A model generated the notes under the pieces. That model made no database searches. It was not told where the DNA came from and saw nothing but the letters and a program-made list of their open reading frames with translations. 64,000 nt of DNA, taken from assembly GCA_039619475.1 (NCBI GenBank), contig CM077115.1, forward strand, positions 503,399,352-503,463,351, given 5' to 3'. Made by a program: the position numbers and the translations under genes. This document shows, piece after piece, positions 1-11,583 of the stretch (its first letter is position 1; the number at the start of each line of letters is the position of its first letter). Source of the DNA: Icerya purchasi. Its lineage: Eukaryota; Arthropoda; Insecta; Hemiptera; Monophlebidae.

Positions 1-1045
1 CGGTAGATAGTTGAAATATTATAATCGGGGTAATTCTTTATATTAATTTCTTCACCGAAAGAAAGAAGTGTATTATGAAGAAAACAAAATACTTCTAATC
101 AATGTTGTCACAGTTAGGACGTAGCCTACCATTTCCGTTGTTGTTTCGTTAATAGAGTATAAACAACTCCAATCGTAGCCCTGTAACAGTCCAGATAAAA
201 CTAACAATACAACAATCGCACGCATCGCATCTAAAAACGAAGAGAAATATGTATTATCTGTTGTCGTAAATATCTTCCTCGGTCGATAAGAGAAGATCAC
301 TGAACCTCCATCATATAGTACATTCCTTTTTTCTATCCTTTTTTTTTTCTTTTTTTTTTTTTTTTTATATTTAATTAATTTCGATAAATTATTCAACCTC
401 CTAAGTGTAACAACAAGTTTTTATCCATTCACCGTCCGATATATCGATAAGAGTAGTAGCCGACTGAATAAAATTTTTTGGTCGAAATCGGAACTTTTGT
501 TTTATAATCGTGTGCGTAAAGAACTTTTTTTCTGTAAAACTCGAATATGCTTATTTAAATTTAAAATGTGCGATATAAAAAAATAAACCGCTTTCATTTC
601 TGGTTTTAAATGAATATAAAAAAAAAAAAAATATGGCATATAATTTTTTTTTTTATTTACAGAATATTTTTCTTCTTTTAGTAAACAAAAATTTACCAAA
701 TTAAAAATTATAATCAAAAAGTCCAACAACATTGTTCTGAAACAACATTATTCAGCGTTCTCACCAAGTAAATTAGTCTGACGACTTCTGCGAATTTGTA
801 ACGCGCTACTACACAAACAAAAAAAAATTAAAAAGGCACGTTTTTTTTAAATTCAAAAAAAAAAAAGAAAGTTAAATTTATTTAACATTTTGATAATAAA
901 GATAATCAGCGAATCTGCTATGAATAATTTACATGAACAGGAATAATGCAAAATGAATTTCAAAAAAAGTAAACAAATAAATAAACAAAAATGATTACTA
1001 AATAAATCGTACTACAACAGTTTAAAATTATAAAGTGAAATTACA
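1..1045. other. No recognisable gene; A/T-rich flank
   Basis: This stretch has long T and A runs (about 340-366, 618-631, 640-653 and 840-865). Its open frames are short and low in complexity. I see no protein motif, RNA gene or transposon end. Confidence 0.5.
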
Positions 1046-1448
1046 ACCGTAATCAGGGCCGCATTTAGACCAAAATTTCGGGGGAGGTTACGAAAATATT
1101 TTTATAATTATATACATATATTAATTACAAAGTAATTCTTAGGCTACCCGCCATTCGAAAAAATGTCCCAATTTTATGTAACGTTTGTTATATTTTATAG
1201 GATTTTTGTTATTGTTATTTAAAAAATGTCACACAATTTTATGTAATGAAATATGTAACGAAAAATATAACGAAAAAATGTCTTAATTTTATATAACGGA
1301 AGTTAAATGTTAGAATTGGATTTTTGTGGTTATGTTATTACATTGTAAATTTTGATCATTTTATACATAGTATAGAAGAGAAAGAGACAGAAATGAAAGC
1401 AAGAGGGGTCAAGGAGCACAGCCCCTTGCGAAGCCAAAATGGCCGAGT

Positions 1449-1472
1449 TATATATATATATATATATATATA
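1449..1472. repeat. (TA)n microsatellite
   Basis: Uninterrupted TA dinucleotide run inside the hAT-like element, just outside the left arm of the palindrome. Confidence 0.95.
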
Positions 1473-1509
1473 TGTACAATATTTGAACACCACAATAAAA
1501 ACAAATAAA

Positions 1510-1873
1510 TAAAATGCTTTTTTACAAAAAATAAATATCGATACTTCAAGGTTTATTATAAACATTTAAAAATGCACTAAAAAGTAAAAAATAATTACTC
1601 CCGATGAGAAAATATATATATCAGAGTGATATAACACTTAAGTGGTGATATCGTAATTCTTATACAACATTAAAACCTTAATTAGAGTTGGAATTAAATT
1701 CATGTTAGGAACAATTTAATCAACATTTAATGCAGTTTTTAATTATTCTTATATCACTCTGATATATATATTTTCTCATCGGGAGTAATTATTTTTTACT
1801 TTTTAGTGCATTTTTAAATTTTTATAATAAACCTTCAAGTATCGATATTTATTTATTGTAAAAAGCATTTTAT
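1510..1873. repeat. Foldback palindrome with arms of about 125 bp
   Basis: The left arm (about 1510-1635) reads as the near-perfect reverse complement of the right arm (about 1748-1873). Landmarks are ATCGATACTTCAAGG against CCTTCAAGTATCGAT, and ACTCCCGATGAGAAAA against TTTTCTCATCGGGAGT. About 110 bp of AT-rich spacer separates the arms. No coding capacity is visible. It may be a foldback or MITE-type element nested in the hAT-like element, or an inverted duplication within it. Confidence 0.9.
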
Positions 1874-2176
1874 TTTTTACTTTTTAGTGCATTTTTAGTG
1901 CATTTAAAATTAAAACATTTATTTCCACGATAAAAACACCAAAAGCTACATTTCCATGGTAATTTGGCAAATTTATAGTATTTTAAGTCAAAAATCTAAT
2001 CCGACGGTGAAAACAATCATGAATGAAAAGCATCCAAATTTGTCAAAAATTGAAAAGAAATAAATTTATTATGAATTTCGGTCCATTTAATTCAAGCAGT
2101 TATGATTTCGCAGACAGTTCGGAAGATAGGGGTTGAACCCGGACCCCCCCCCCTCAGATACGGCTCTGGCCGTAAT

Positions 2177-3520
2177 AATCAACAAATCATCTTTAAATTG
2201 CCAATCTAATTTCACTGGTTCACGGCACTACTTGCATACCTTTTTTTGATTGTTAGACTACGGCTATGATACAAGTAGTGAGCGGTGAGCAGTAAGCGGG
2301 GCGCGTTAAAGCGGTACTAGTAATTTATATACTATATTTACACGAAATTAAATGGCTATGCCTTTTCGATGACTACGATAACGACGTCGCTCACCGCAAT
2401 TCTTTACTGCCGCTCAAGCGTCAATTGTTTCGTACAGAATTATTAAATTCAATTTGCATTAAAACAACAAAATTATGATAAAAGAAGAAAGTTAATCGAT
2501 ACGGAAATTGAAATGCTAATATCAACATGAGTGTGTATGAATAACATTCCCGGTGGTAGCGGATATTAAAAATTCCGTTGCATTCTCTGTAAAAGATAAT
2601 AGAGAACACTATCTTCTTTTCTTTTTTTTTTAATTCCTTGTAACGAGTACGGCAGCTAGACTAGGAGCGCGATCATATCATGGAGGTTTGATGATTCGCA
2701 AAAAGTGTGGTAACAGAACGTGGTATGTTTTTTTATTTTTTATACCACTTTTGACGGTGTAATGTCTGCGCAGACTCCTACAATTTGATTTTTCTCCGAT
2801 TTGATGCAACCGTCCTCGTTTTCTACAGCCCTATTTCTTATCCCGAAATCTCCAGTAATCGTTCGAAGCTTTTTACATAAATCGCCCGGTTCTTTTCTTT
2901 CCGCGTGTTTCTGATGTTTTTCCTTTCTTTTTTTCAAACAGTTTTATCGTACATGTTTTCATCTTTACGACCGGTAGATTTGACTGCGAGATATTTCTTA
3001 ATTTTCTTCTTTCTTTAATCGGCATAATTGTTTCGTCAGATATCCCCATGGTTTCCGTTTTTCTCCTCCTTTTACTTTGTCTCTGAACCATTCATTAAAG
3101 GGTTTATTCGTGAACAGGTGCACTATAAAGCATCTACAGTGTTAATTTGCATGTGAGTGTCTTTCGCTTCCCATTCTTGTAGAGCCTGCTTGAAATACAG
3201 GCTGTATAATTTTCAGTTTAATCCTGATTGGCTTTTTAAGTTTACACGAGGGAGAAACGCTATGATCAACAGCTTATGATCCGATCCACATTCGGTACTT
3301 GGCTAAACCGCGACATTTAGACATTCTTTTCTTTAATTTTCATTCTTACCGAACCAGTAACAACGATCGATTAAATAGCTTTTTTAGTCAATGAGTGAAC
3401 ATCGTCTTGTTACAATTAATTAATTTTAGAATAACTACTCTAAAAACAGTCGCTTGGCGTTCAATATTGCTCGATATAATCCAGCATGGATTACCCAAGA
3501 TAACAGAAATATCACTAAAA
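2177..3520. other. No recognisable gene
   Basis: The open frames here, such as the lysine- and arginine-rich minus-strand ones at 2740-3091, are short. They lack splice-supported continuation or any family motif. Nothing convincing is seen. Confidence 0.45.
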
Positions 3521-3529
3521 ATTCATTTT

Positions 3530-3625
3530 AGGTTCGTTCCTTTTCGAATTGTTTCTGAGTAAAGGTGGTTGATGAGCCAAAAAAAAGAAAAAAGAAAAAA
3601 GAAAAAAGAAAAAAAAGAAAGACAT
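3530..3625 (+). mobile_element. LINE 3' end with A-rich (GAAAAAA)n tail
   Basis: Positions about 3533-3580 contain TCGTTCCTTTTC, AATTGTTTCTGAGTAAAG and GGTTGATGAGCC, followed by A6G repeats. The same ordered words precede the poly-A at about 58510-58575, where they end a pyrimidine-rich LINE fragment carrying RNase H. This is therefore read as a very short 5'-truncated copy of that LINE family. Confidence 0.6.
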
Positions 3626-4094
3626 CGTTGTCAGATAGTGACACAACATGCAATCCTCATCAATATTCAAATGTAATTTAAAAAAAAAAAGAAAAAAAAA
3701 ACCAATCATCTTTTATGGTAACGTGAAAAACTGAAAATGTTAATAATACGCAAGAACGTAACATGAGTGAAAATTTTCCAAATAAATATTTTATTATCCT
3801 ATTACGAAATAGGTTTGGTTTCAAAACAGACGAGCTAAATGTAGAAAACATGCTAGACAGCTGCTTGAAGACACTTGGCATTTTCGATGTCTAGGATTCA
3901 ATACTCCATCGATGTTAATAGGTACGTACGAATCTAATCTATATAATGATGTAATCGATAATAGTCCCCCGAATCGTTTAAAATGCCTAGTGGTTAAAAA
4001 TCGGCCGTATGACTATAATTTATCAGATCCAGCGCATTTCTTACAGAGTTGCCTTTAAGTCACGATGTTACGAAAAAAATTTTAAAATTTCGTA

Positions 4095-4095
4095 C

Positions 4096-4134
<39 letters not shown>
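4095..4134. repeat. (ATT)n microsatellite
   Basis: A trinucleotide run of about 13 units immediately beside a LINE fragment on the minus strand, possibly derived from that LINE's tail. Confidence 0.95.
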
Positions 4135-4149
4135 CATGCTATTCTCCGT

Positions 4150-4930
4150 TTTTCGAAGGTCTAAGTTGTAGCTTATCGGGCATGAACCATGGGGGAAGTA
4201 CACTACGTTTCTTTAAAAATTCTGCATATATGAGTGGAATCTACGATGATTGATTTCTGAATATCGGCTACTAGTTTTTCATAGTTTAGGTGTAATTCGA
4301 CGGCACTTTTCCTTAACGTTACTGGTAGGACCGCCATTGTTAAAATAACGAATGGTATTATCCTAACCCTATTCATAGCCCAAAGTCTTTTAACCTCCAT
4401 GGCTAATATTCTCCATGTATTTATTAATTTTCATAGAGTATCTATTTTGAATGTTTTCGTTATTAAGAATTGTAATATCAGTAAGGGCCACCTATTTATT
4501 TTTTTTATCGACTAACGTTATATCACAGGTCGGTTCGCAGCGACCGTTCCATCTGTTCTCATTTTCAATGTTCCAGTATATCTTATGCGTTTCATTTTCA
4601 GCCATATCAGGTGGTTTGCAATACGGTTCATTATTAATTATTATATCCCGTGTAATTTGCATATCTCTTTATATATACAATTTTAGCAACGTTATTATGT
4701 CTGTGCGTATATTACATTTCTGCAAGCATGGGGCATCCTGCTAGTATATGATCTATGGTCTCCAGATTTCCGTTACACTTTCTACAGTTTTCGTTTTCTA
4801 TCTCTTCTTTTAATATTCTTTTCCTTATTTCCCATACACACCATCCTGTAATGATAACATGAAACCCTCTGTCTCCGGATAAATCTTACTAGTTGCTAGC
4901 CATTTATGCGTGTTTACTCTACCCTACCAG
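4150..4930 (-). pseudogene. Decayed LINE 3' coding fragment
   Basis: On the minus strand the region from about 4860 down reads CRKCNGNLETIDHILAGCP, a CxxC...H....C zinc-binding tail. It is followed by RHNNVAKI, KIYW and CDIT blocks. Farther on (4400-4203) it reads VKRLWAMNRVRIIPFVILT and an HICRIF segment. This order (zinc motif, ERH..V..I, P..EN...YW, then W....V..IP.VIGALG) is a C-terminal pattern seen in many animal non-LTR retrotransposon polyproteins. Stops and frame changes show it is dead. No upstream reverse transcriptase was found, so it is 5'-truncated. Confidence 0.65.
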
Positions 4931-4941
4931 GGCTGAGTTTA

Positions 4942-4962
4942 AATATATATATATATATATTA
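4942..4962. repeat. (AT)n microsatellite
   Basis: AT dinucleotide run next to the LINE fragment. Confidence 0.9.
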
Positions 4963-5221
4963 TTGAAAAAATAAATATAATATTATTCAACACGTTAGAT
5001 AAATGCTGTATTTATCAATATTGTTGTAGGTCATCTTTTATTTATATCGCTATGTAAGGATATGAAATTGGTTTAAAAAACTTCGTGTCCTGCCATGTAA
5101 ATATAATAAGCTACGAACGTTAGATCTAACAACTTACCCCATAGATCGTATAACGTAGACTACATCATATTTTTTTTGTACGGTTATAAATTATTAGTGA
5201 ATTTCTATTTTCACATTTTAG

Positions 5222-5372
5222 GAAATGGTGCAAGTAACGGTCAGTCCTTAAACAGACCTCCGATACCTAGAACCGCAGAAGTAACAGATTTGTCCAACTT
5301 AAATTTACCTACGGCTAACGCTGTTAACCAAGATATGCTCACTCGAGACAGTTATCATAGATTGATGCACTG
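5222..5372 (+). CDS. Internal exon of an unrecognised plus-strand gene
   Basis: The exon is preceded by a pyrimidine-rich tract and TTTTAG. It ends at CACTG followed by GTATAT. The frame is entered in phase 1 (first codon split) and reads NGASNGQSLNRPPIPR, then VTDLSNLNLPTANAVNQ and TRDSYHRLMH, leaving two bases (TG) for the next exon. These join a C at 7643 to make a cysteine codon, so the phases match. The product looks polar, proline- and asparagine-rich and probably disordered. No domain is recognised. Upstream exons lie outside the window or were not found. Codon composition is clearly less A/T-biased than its surroundings. Confidence 0.65.
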
Positions 5373-7642
5373 GTATATGAAACTTTAAGTTGTTTAACAA
5401 ATCTCGCGTAATTTCACATAATACACTATGGGGCAATTGCATTAAAATTGCACCTATCCGGAGTAATAATTACCAGATAGAATTCCGATATGCAAAAATT
5501 CGCATTTAGCAAATTTGTTCGGTGGTTAGAAAAAAAAAAAATCACCACCACTCAAAAGGACAGTTCAATATAACGGACAACTTTCTGTTGATTGTGGAAA
5601 GTCTTTATGGGACAATTAAAATCCCGGAGAGATCGTCTTTTAAAAGCGACAACAAAACCGACGAGAACTTCGTAGTGATAAATCTTTTTTCCGATTCGAC
5701 AGAAACTCACCTTTTAACGACTTTTAAACTTTAGATAATTTCATCATAAATTGAAATATTCGATAGAACTTAACGGTCACACTTTAACCACTCGCTCTTC
5801 GAACCGCCAAAAATATTTGCAATGATTTTCCGCACATGTTGGTAAGTTTTTATTTCCTCGTTTCATTCTGACGTTTCCCTTGGCTATTTTTCCTCTTCGT
5901 TGTTTCTTTTTCTTTCTGAATTTGTTTCTTTCCGTTACTTTTAGTTCATTTTCACGATTTTCAACAAAGTCCATAAACGATTTCCGCAACGGCAATCTTT
6001 TGAATTGGTGATTCTAATACATTCTTCATCAACAGCATCTTATGTCATAGTACTCTCTATTAAGCTGCGATATTACGCTATCCGGAAAAAGTGGCACCAG
6101 TTTTCTCTTTCCAAATGGTCCACTAACTGCTGCATTATCAATCAAAAAAGAAAAAAGAGGTTTATTCTTTTTCCGATTTTTGTTTGTTTTTTTTTCCTCG
6201 GATACTTTTGAAACGAACTTTTTATCAAACTATTTTGAAAACAAGAATACCGCGTCATCCACATAATTGGATGATACTTTTAAAATTCTCTTACGAATTC
6301 CAAGATGTCCCGATCAACATCAGGATGACTGGCCATTAAATTAGTACTAATCAACAATGTAGCATCATCACTTTTACGATTTTATGACGCGAAATAATTT
6401 AACTTCGTTGTGTCTGGAACCGAAGTTAAGTTACGTTTCATTGGTATTGCACAAAATTTTGAATCGCACCTGTTTCCATTTTAAATTCTAGAACGAACCG
6501 ACTAAATAGGTTTTCGTCCGGTGACGAAAATTTTTCTTCACTCAAACATAGTAGGTCTGGCTTCAAACTTACGTGACCATTCCTCGCTTTAAGATTAGTC
6601 AAATCACCCATCGTTTCAACAAAAACATTTTTATTTTTTCACTGATATCGCACGAGCTGAGGGAATTGGGACAGAGAAAGAATTACCAAGTGACCATAAA
6701 ATAGTTACCGTCACTTCTCGTTAAATGGACTATTAATTTCACAGCGGCAAAGTTTAAAGAACACTATTTCTTGACTGGTTGCGCACCTCTATTACAAGTT
6801 TCATACAGTTATTTACGGGACACCGCTCCTTTAATTGTTTAATTATTTTTACTACTTTATACATCGGTAGCAATATGATACAATACGATGAGGATATTAC
6901 GATAGAAAAAATCTGCTGAACAAAACTCAAGGCGCATCCATTACACAATAGACAGTTAGACACACACTAGTTAACTGCAAAATGTAATGGGCAAATGGTA
7001 GCTGCCGTGACGTATTTATTTGTTCTAGTGAAATAATATTGAAAATTCTCACTCGTTCTGATTTAAGTTTCCGTAGTTAACGAACCTAAATAATTTTAAA
7101 AAAAAAAATTAAAAAAAAATATATATATATATATATATGTACATATGTTTATATAACAAGGCGAACAATAATATTAAAAGGGGTTCTCGACTTGCATAAA
7201 CTTCTTGTTTTTTTATTAGAAATGCTACACATTCTTTAATTATATTATTACTTTCCGATATCGATTTGAATAACTGATTTTCTTCTGATAAACTGAATTT
7301 TAATATAATTATAACCCTACGCTTTTAAACGCAGTAACTAGAAAAGGATCACTAGTGTTGTAGTTAAGAGATTTCTCCTTCGTGTTGAAATTCGTCTAAA
7401 AGGTTTAAAATTGTTACGCGAAACCGATGAATTATTTAAACTTTCTATTCTAGTAAAATGTGGGCTACTTACAGCCGATTATAAATATCGCTGTATAATT
7501 TCGACCCTGATTTCAATATTCCCGGGCCATGCCACTAATCTAATGTTCCTGTTTTGAAATATTTTGCTTTAATTTTTTTGGGGTTTCTGATTTTTTACTC
7601 TTACGTGTAAATCTCAGTATTATATCAGTGTATTTGTTTCAG
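5373..7642. other. Intron of the unrecognised gene
   Basis: The intron runs from GTATAT to a TTTGTTTCAG acceptor. It holds low-complexity A/T sequence and a (TA)n run near 7120-7138. I see no additional exon or mobile element. Confidence 0.5.
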
Positions 7643-7767
7643 CTTTCAAGGAGGAGAAAACCGATCCAGTTCGCTAATTCCGCCAAAGTCAACGCCGTCG
7701 TTATATGCATACGGTGCTCCACCCGGCTTATCCATGTCCGCCGAATCGCCTATTACGCACATTCACG
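7643..7767 (+). CDS. Internal exon of the unrecognised gene, Ser/Pro-rich
   Basis: The acceptor is TTTGTTTCAG (AG at 7641-7642) and the donor is G|GTAATT after 7767. The exon completes a split Cys codon. It then reads FQGGENRSSSLIPPKS, PSLYAYGAPPGLSMSAE and SPITHIH, leaving one base for the next exon. The Ser/Pro/Gly-rich composition is typical of a regulatory tail rather than an enzyme core. Both splice phases agree with the neighbouring exons, which is the main support. The gene family is not recognised. Confidence 0.7.
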
Positions 7768-8337
7768 GTAATTAAATCCAATCGTCTGTTAGAATACCGT
7801 ATCTTCACTGTTCGGCTCGATTTTATAATGATTATTCGATAACGTGTAATCGGTACTGAAACTGAAATCGCGACCGAACTTTACTACTACCAAAGTTCCT
7901 ACTATAAAGACTAAGTGATCGGGGACTGCCGGCATTACTCCTAAAAGTTAGACTAAAATTTAAAATTAATCTTAAGAAGACAACGACAGACATTTGCATG
8001 TAAGATCAAATGTATTCCCCCAAAAAACCTACGATTCATATTTTTCTTTTTACCTAACGAAAAGTGTTCAACAAATGAAAGTGGATAACCCCATATTATG
8101 ACGAAATTCACGTATTGCACAAAGTCCTTGGTTAATTATGGAACAGCTACGCCCCCTAATATCTTCCATGAAAAGCAGCCATGATTTATAAACATAAACA
8201 TACAATTAGTAATCATATCGCCGACGAATTCCGGTTTCAACGTGAACAGTAATCGTGGCATTAACATTTAGTATAAATAAGTCATATTTATTAGTTTGAA
8301 AATAAGCCGATGGTTAAAGCGATAATCAGTGATCGAG

Positions 8338-8640
8338 TTTAGAACGGCTGGACCGATTTTTATGATGATCTTTGATTTGTTGGATTTGTCTCCACCCCGA
8401 ATAGCAGATACGAAATTTTAAAAAAATTTATGAAGAAAATTTATTTTCTCATACGTTTTGTATGGAACGGCTTTTCTGATGATATCTCTAGAACGGATCG
8501 ACTGATTTCGATGATTTTTTTTTTTTTTCTTTGTTTGTCTCGGCCTGGAGAGTTCGGATTGAATATGCCAATTCGACTTGAATTTTAATATATTTTTTTT
8601 TTCGTTTTCCGATGTATTAATTACTAATGAACGCAATGGA
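8338..8640. repeat. Internally repeated 'ACGG(C/A)T(G/C)GAC' sequence block
   Basis: AGAACGGCTGGACCGATTTT (near 8340) and AGAACGGATCGACTGATTTC (near 8490) are diverged direct copies. Each is followed by GATGAT and T-runs, then a TTTGT...TCTC block. Similar 'aacggctcgaccgattttgatga' words are common in non-coding parts of arthropod repeats, so this is probably a decayed repeat within the intron. Family assignment is not possible by eye. Confidence 0.45.
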
Positions 8641-9349
8641 ATAATCCAAACTAGTAAAAATGTCTGTCGGGTGATTATAGAAATAAGAAAACATCGTATT
8701 TATTCCAGTATAAAACGCATATGCTTCTAAACATAAATATCATAAACATAAAAATGAAAATATATTGATCCTTAGAATTAAACAATACCATCCCATATAT
8801 ATATATATATGTAAATGTTTCTCTCACGGTCAATTGTACGTAGCATGTTCACATGTCGGCGAACCATCCGCTTTGTTCGTTCTCGCACCTGACAACAAAA
8901 CGAAAAATGTCGTATATCATCAAGAAGGTGCTTCGATGAAGGGAATCGACCCGAGTGCAAACCATACAGCGAATAGTTGTAACAGAAAGTAGTGCAACAA
9001 TGCTACGCGAATCATTTCGATTCGCTTCAATAAAGCAAATGCCTTGCTGCCACGTGAATTACATTCATTTCAATGTAATTAAAATACTTTTCATTTTGAT
9101 TATTTTTGTACATTTACTGAACTTAATTCATTCTGGGTATTAATTTTATCTTAATAAAAAACTGAATTTAATTCAGCTAATAAGTTAACACAACATTTAT
9201 TGATTTTGTGTGGCAGTACGAAGTTCATCGGATCAACTAGTATTCGATAAAATCAAACAGTAACACTGATTACTTCAGATAAATCCATATACCCGTTTAT
9301 TAATATTTAGAAATATAAAATAAGTAAATACCTCAATAAGGAACAAAAA

Positions 9350-9550
9350 TAAGTATAAATTAATTTATATTTTAATAAATTAAAATAATTTACTTTAGAA
9401 ACGTTTTCGGGCTATGTCATCAGCTAACAACGCGGAGCACTTTAGTTCTATTTGAGTGTACTGTTTATTAGTAGCTACTGATATAGCTCGAAAACGTTTC
9501 TAAAGTAAATTATTTTAATTTATTAAAATATAAATTAATTTATATTTATC
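9350..9550. repeat. Foldback palindrome with AACGTTTTCG arms
   Basis: The left arm (about 9350-9425) and right arm (about 9476-9550) are near-perfect reverse complements over roughly 75 bp. Each carries TTTAGAAACGTTTTCG next to a CATCAGCTA-like (left) or TAGCTACTGATATAG (right) inner boundary, around a 50-bp centre. The inner sequence resembles the palindrome at 43513-43790, which has better-preserved hammerhead-like cores. Here the stem II region is damaged in both arms. Confidence 0.85.
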
Positions 9551-10510
9551 TTTGTTTGTTATTGAAATATTTATTTTATATTTTTAAAATAACGATAAAT
9601 AAATAAAATATCTTAAATAGTGGATCATTATTTGGTAACTGTGTATTTATTAATCTTTATCTTTAAATTTATTAATACTAGTGTTCGCCCATTGGTCGAA
9701 ATTCGACCATAATTATTATTAAAAATCTGAGGAAAACGTATATGAATTTGCATATTTCCAAAAAAAAAATTTCTACTCTTATATACATTCCTTCGTTGTG
9801 TATATCTAAGAACATACCCTTTTATATGTACCTACAATACAAAAGTACAATACAAAACAGTTTAGTACCGTTATAATTGAATAAAAAATAAATTCGATAA
9901 AATAACAGTAAATCACAATTTTTAAAAAAGCCTCACTTACCGTTATTAAATGACATCTTAACAGATTTAGTACACTGTAAAAAAGCCAATTATGATGATT
10001 ATTAAGAAAAATGAAAACATTTTAATAAGAACAGATTTACTACTGGCTATAGTGATTTCATTTTTCCGTTTTTTGTATTAATTTTTTATTTAAATAAGAA
10101 AAAAATATATAACTGTTTCCAAAATTTTTCTACTGCTAACACTAAAGATCGTCAATAGCTACTAAACAAAAACAAAAAAAGAAAAGAAAATCGATTAATG
10201 AACAGAGCAGAAAAAGGTACTAAACTGTTTGGTCTTTGCCTATTTATATAAGGACAGTAATTTTCTGCTAATGTTAAAATGTTCTCATTTTTAATTATTT
10301 TAACAATTCCTAGATTACTTTATATTTCGTTATTAATATTACTTTTTTCCGTAATTAAATGTTCAGTAAATTTAGATTTTCCAATGTATTTTTACCCATA
10401 ATGCGCAGCTCCCTATATTTTCAAAATAATCAGCGAATTTATATTTATTAATTGTGCTTATAAAAGTTTTATCAGTTCTGATATACTGAAACAATTTTTA
10501 TTTAATGAAG

Positions 10511-10513
<3 letters not shown>

Positions 10514-10548
<35 letters not shown>
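10514..10548. repeat. (AT)n microsatellite
   Basis: A run of about 17 AT units in the second intron of the unrecognised gene. Confidence 0.95.
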
Positions 10549-10553
<5 letters not shown>

Positions 10554-11177
10554 GAAATATGGACAATAGCACAAACTTCTTCAAACAGTAATGAGACTGA
10601 AAAACTGTTCCTACACTGAACCAGAATAAAAATCCTCATTATGCTGCAAAGAACTACCGTTCGCGATATCTTTAACATCAGTTTTACGCAAGATTTTCGA
10701 AATAATTGGTAACAATAGACTAAAGTGAGAATTGGGAATCGAAAATCTTTTATCTTTTTCTTTCAGCGTGATTTTCGTAAAGCGAAATCTACAAAAGTTT
10801 TTTATACGTAACGACGTTACAAGTTTTCCCGGAAAACGTAAATTTCTCTATGTTTTTTGATTTGAAATTATTCTTCCTGTAAATACATTCTCTGCATCTT
10901 CCTATGTTTAAGATATGCAAAGAGGTAGAAATGACGTATTGATTTCGGCAAGAATTGCTAGAATTGAAGAGGATTTAAGAGCACCGCGCGCGCATATATG
11001 TATATATGTATATATATGCATGTGTATGTGTGTATGCACTTTACATATATTTTGAAATTAATACCCGCATAAATTCGTACAAGCATATATCCTGTACCTG
11101 TTCCAAATTGTTTAAATATCGTAATGTTAATTTTCATTTTTACCTTTTGAAGTAAACGTTGCCTATTTTCATTGCAG

Positions 11178-11359
11178 CTATGTCATTACTTTTAAAACCA
11201 CCATCTGAAACATCTCCAACTACAGGTAATACAGATCATGTTCTCGAACGGAATGATTCCACTAAGAAGAAAATTGTAGTCGATGGAGATTCTTCTAGAA
11301 CAAACAGTCCAATATGTCCTGTGGTGTCTTCCAGTAACAGTAGCAGTGTGTCTGTATAA
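11178..11359 (+). CDS. Terminal exon of the unrecognised gene
   Basis: The acceptor is TTTTCATTGCAG (AG at 11176-11177). The leading CT completes an Ala codon with the G left by the previous exon. The frame reads AMSLLLKPPSETSPTTG, then DSTKKKIVVDGDSSR, TNSPICPVV and a Ser-rich end finishing in SVSV before TAA at 11357-11359. An internal GTAATA at about 11225 could serve as an alternative donor. The C-terminus V-S-V would fit a class II PDZ-ligand pattern, but that is speculation. The three exons give about 152 residues of C-terminal tail with no recognised domain. Confidence 0.65.
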
Positions 11360-11577
11360 GATTAACGCTAATTACATGAATATTTTAGTTGCAAAAACGT
11401 TATTTCTTAAAATTTCAAGTCAGTTTTAAATGTACAGAGTTTTCAAAAATATTTAAAATATATTAGAATATTTATATTCATATTAATATTAAAATTTATA
11501 AAACTTCGTTTAATTCCTGTCGATTTCGTCATCGTACGATGAACATGAACTTGTATGTGCGGAACAATTTTTGAGTT

Positions 11578-11583
11578 AATAAA
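11578..11583 (+). promoter_or_regulatory. Possible polyadenylation signal
   Basis: AATAAA lies about 220 bp after the stop codon, a plausible place for 3' end formation. In such AT-rich DNA the hexamer alone is weak evidence. Confidence 0.4.

Larger units (their letters stand above)
1054..2168. mobile_element. hAT-like non-autonomous DNA transposon
   Basis: The element starts CAGGGCCGCATTTAG and ends CGGCTCTG, so its reverse complement starts CAGAGCCGTATC. Such CAGRG-type ends are typical of the hAT superfamily. The flanking 8-mers are ACCGTAAT (1046-1053) and GCCGTAAT (2169-2176), matching at 7 of 8 positions, which fits the 8-bp target duplication hAT elements make. A subterminal GGGGTTGAACCC and a C-run lie at the right end (about 2130-2155). 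The interior has no transposase frame. It holds a large palindrome (1510-1873), either part of the element or a nested insertion. The ends resemble those of the MITE at 17096-17408. Confidence 0.75.
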
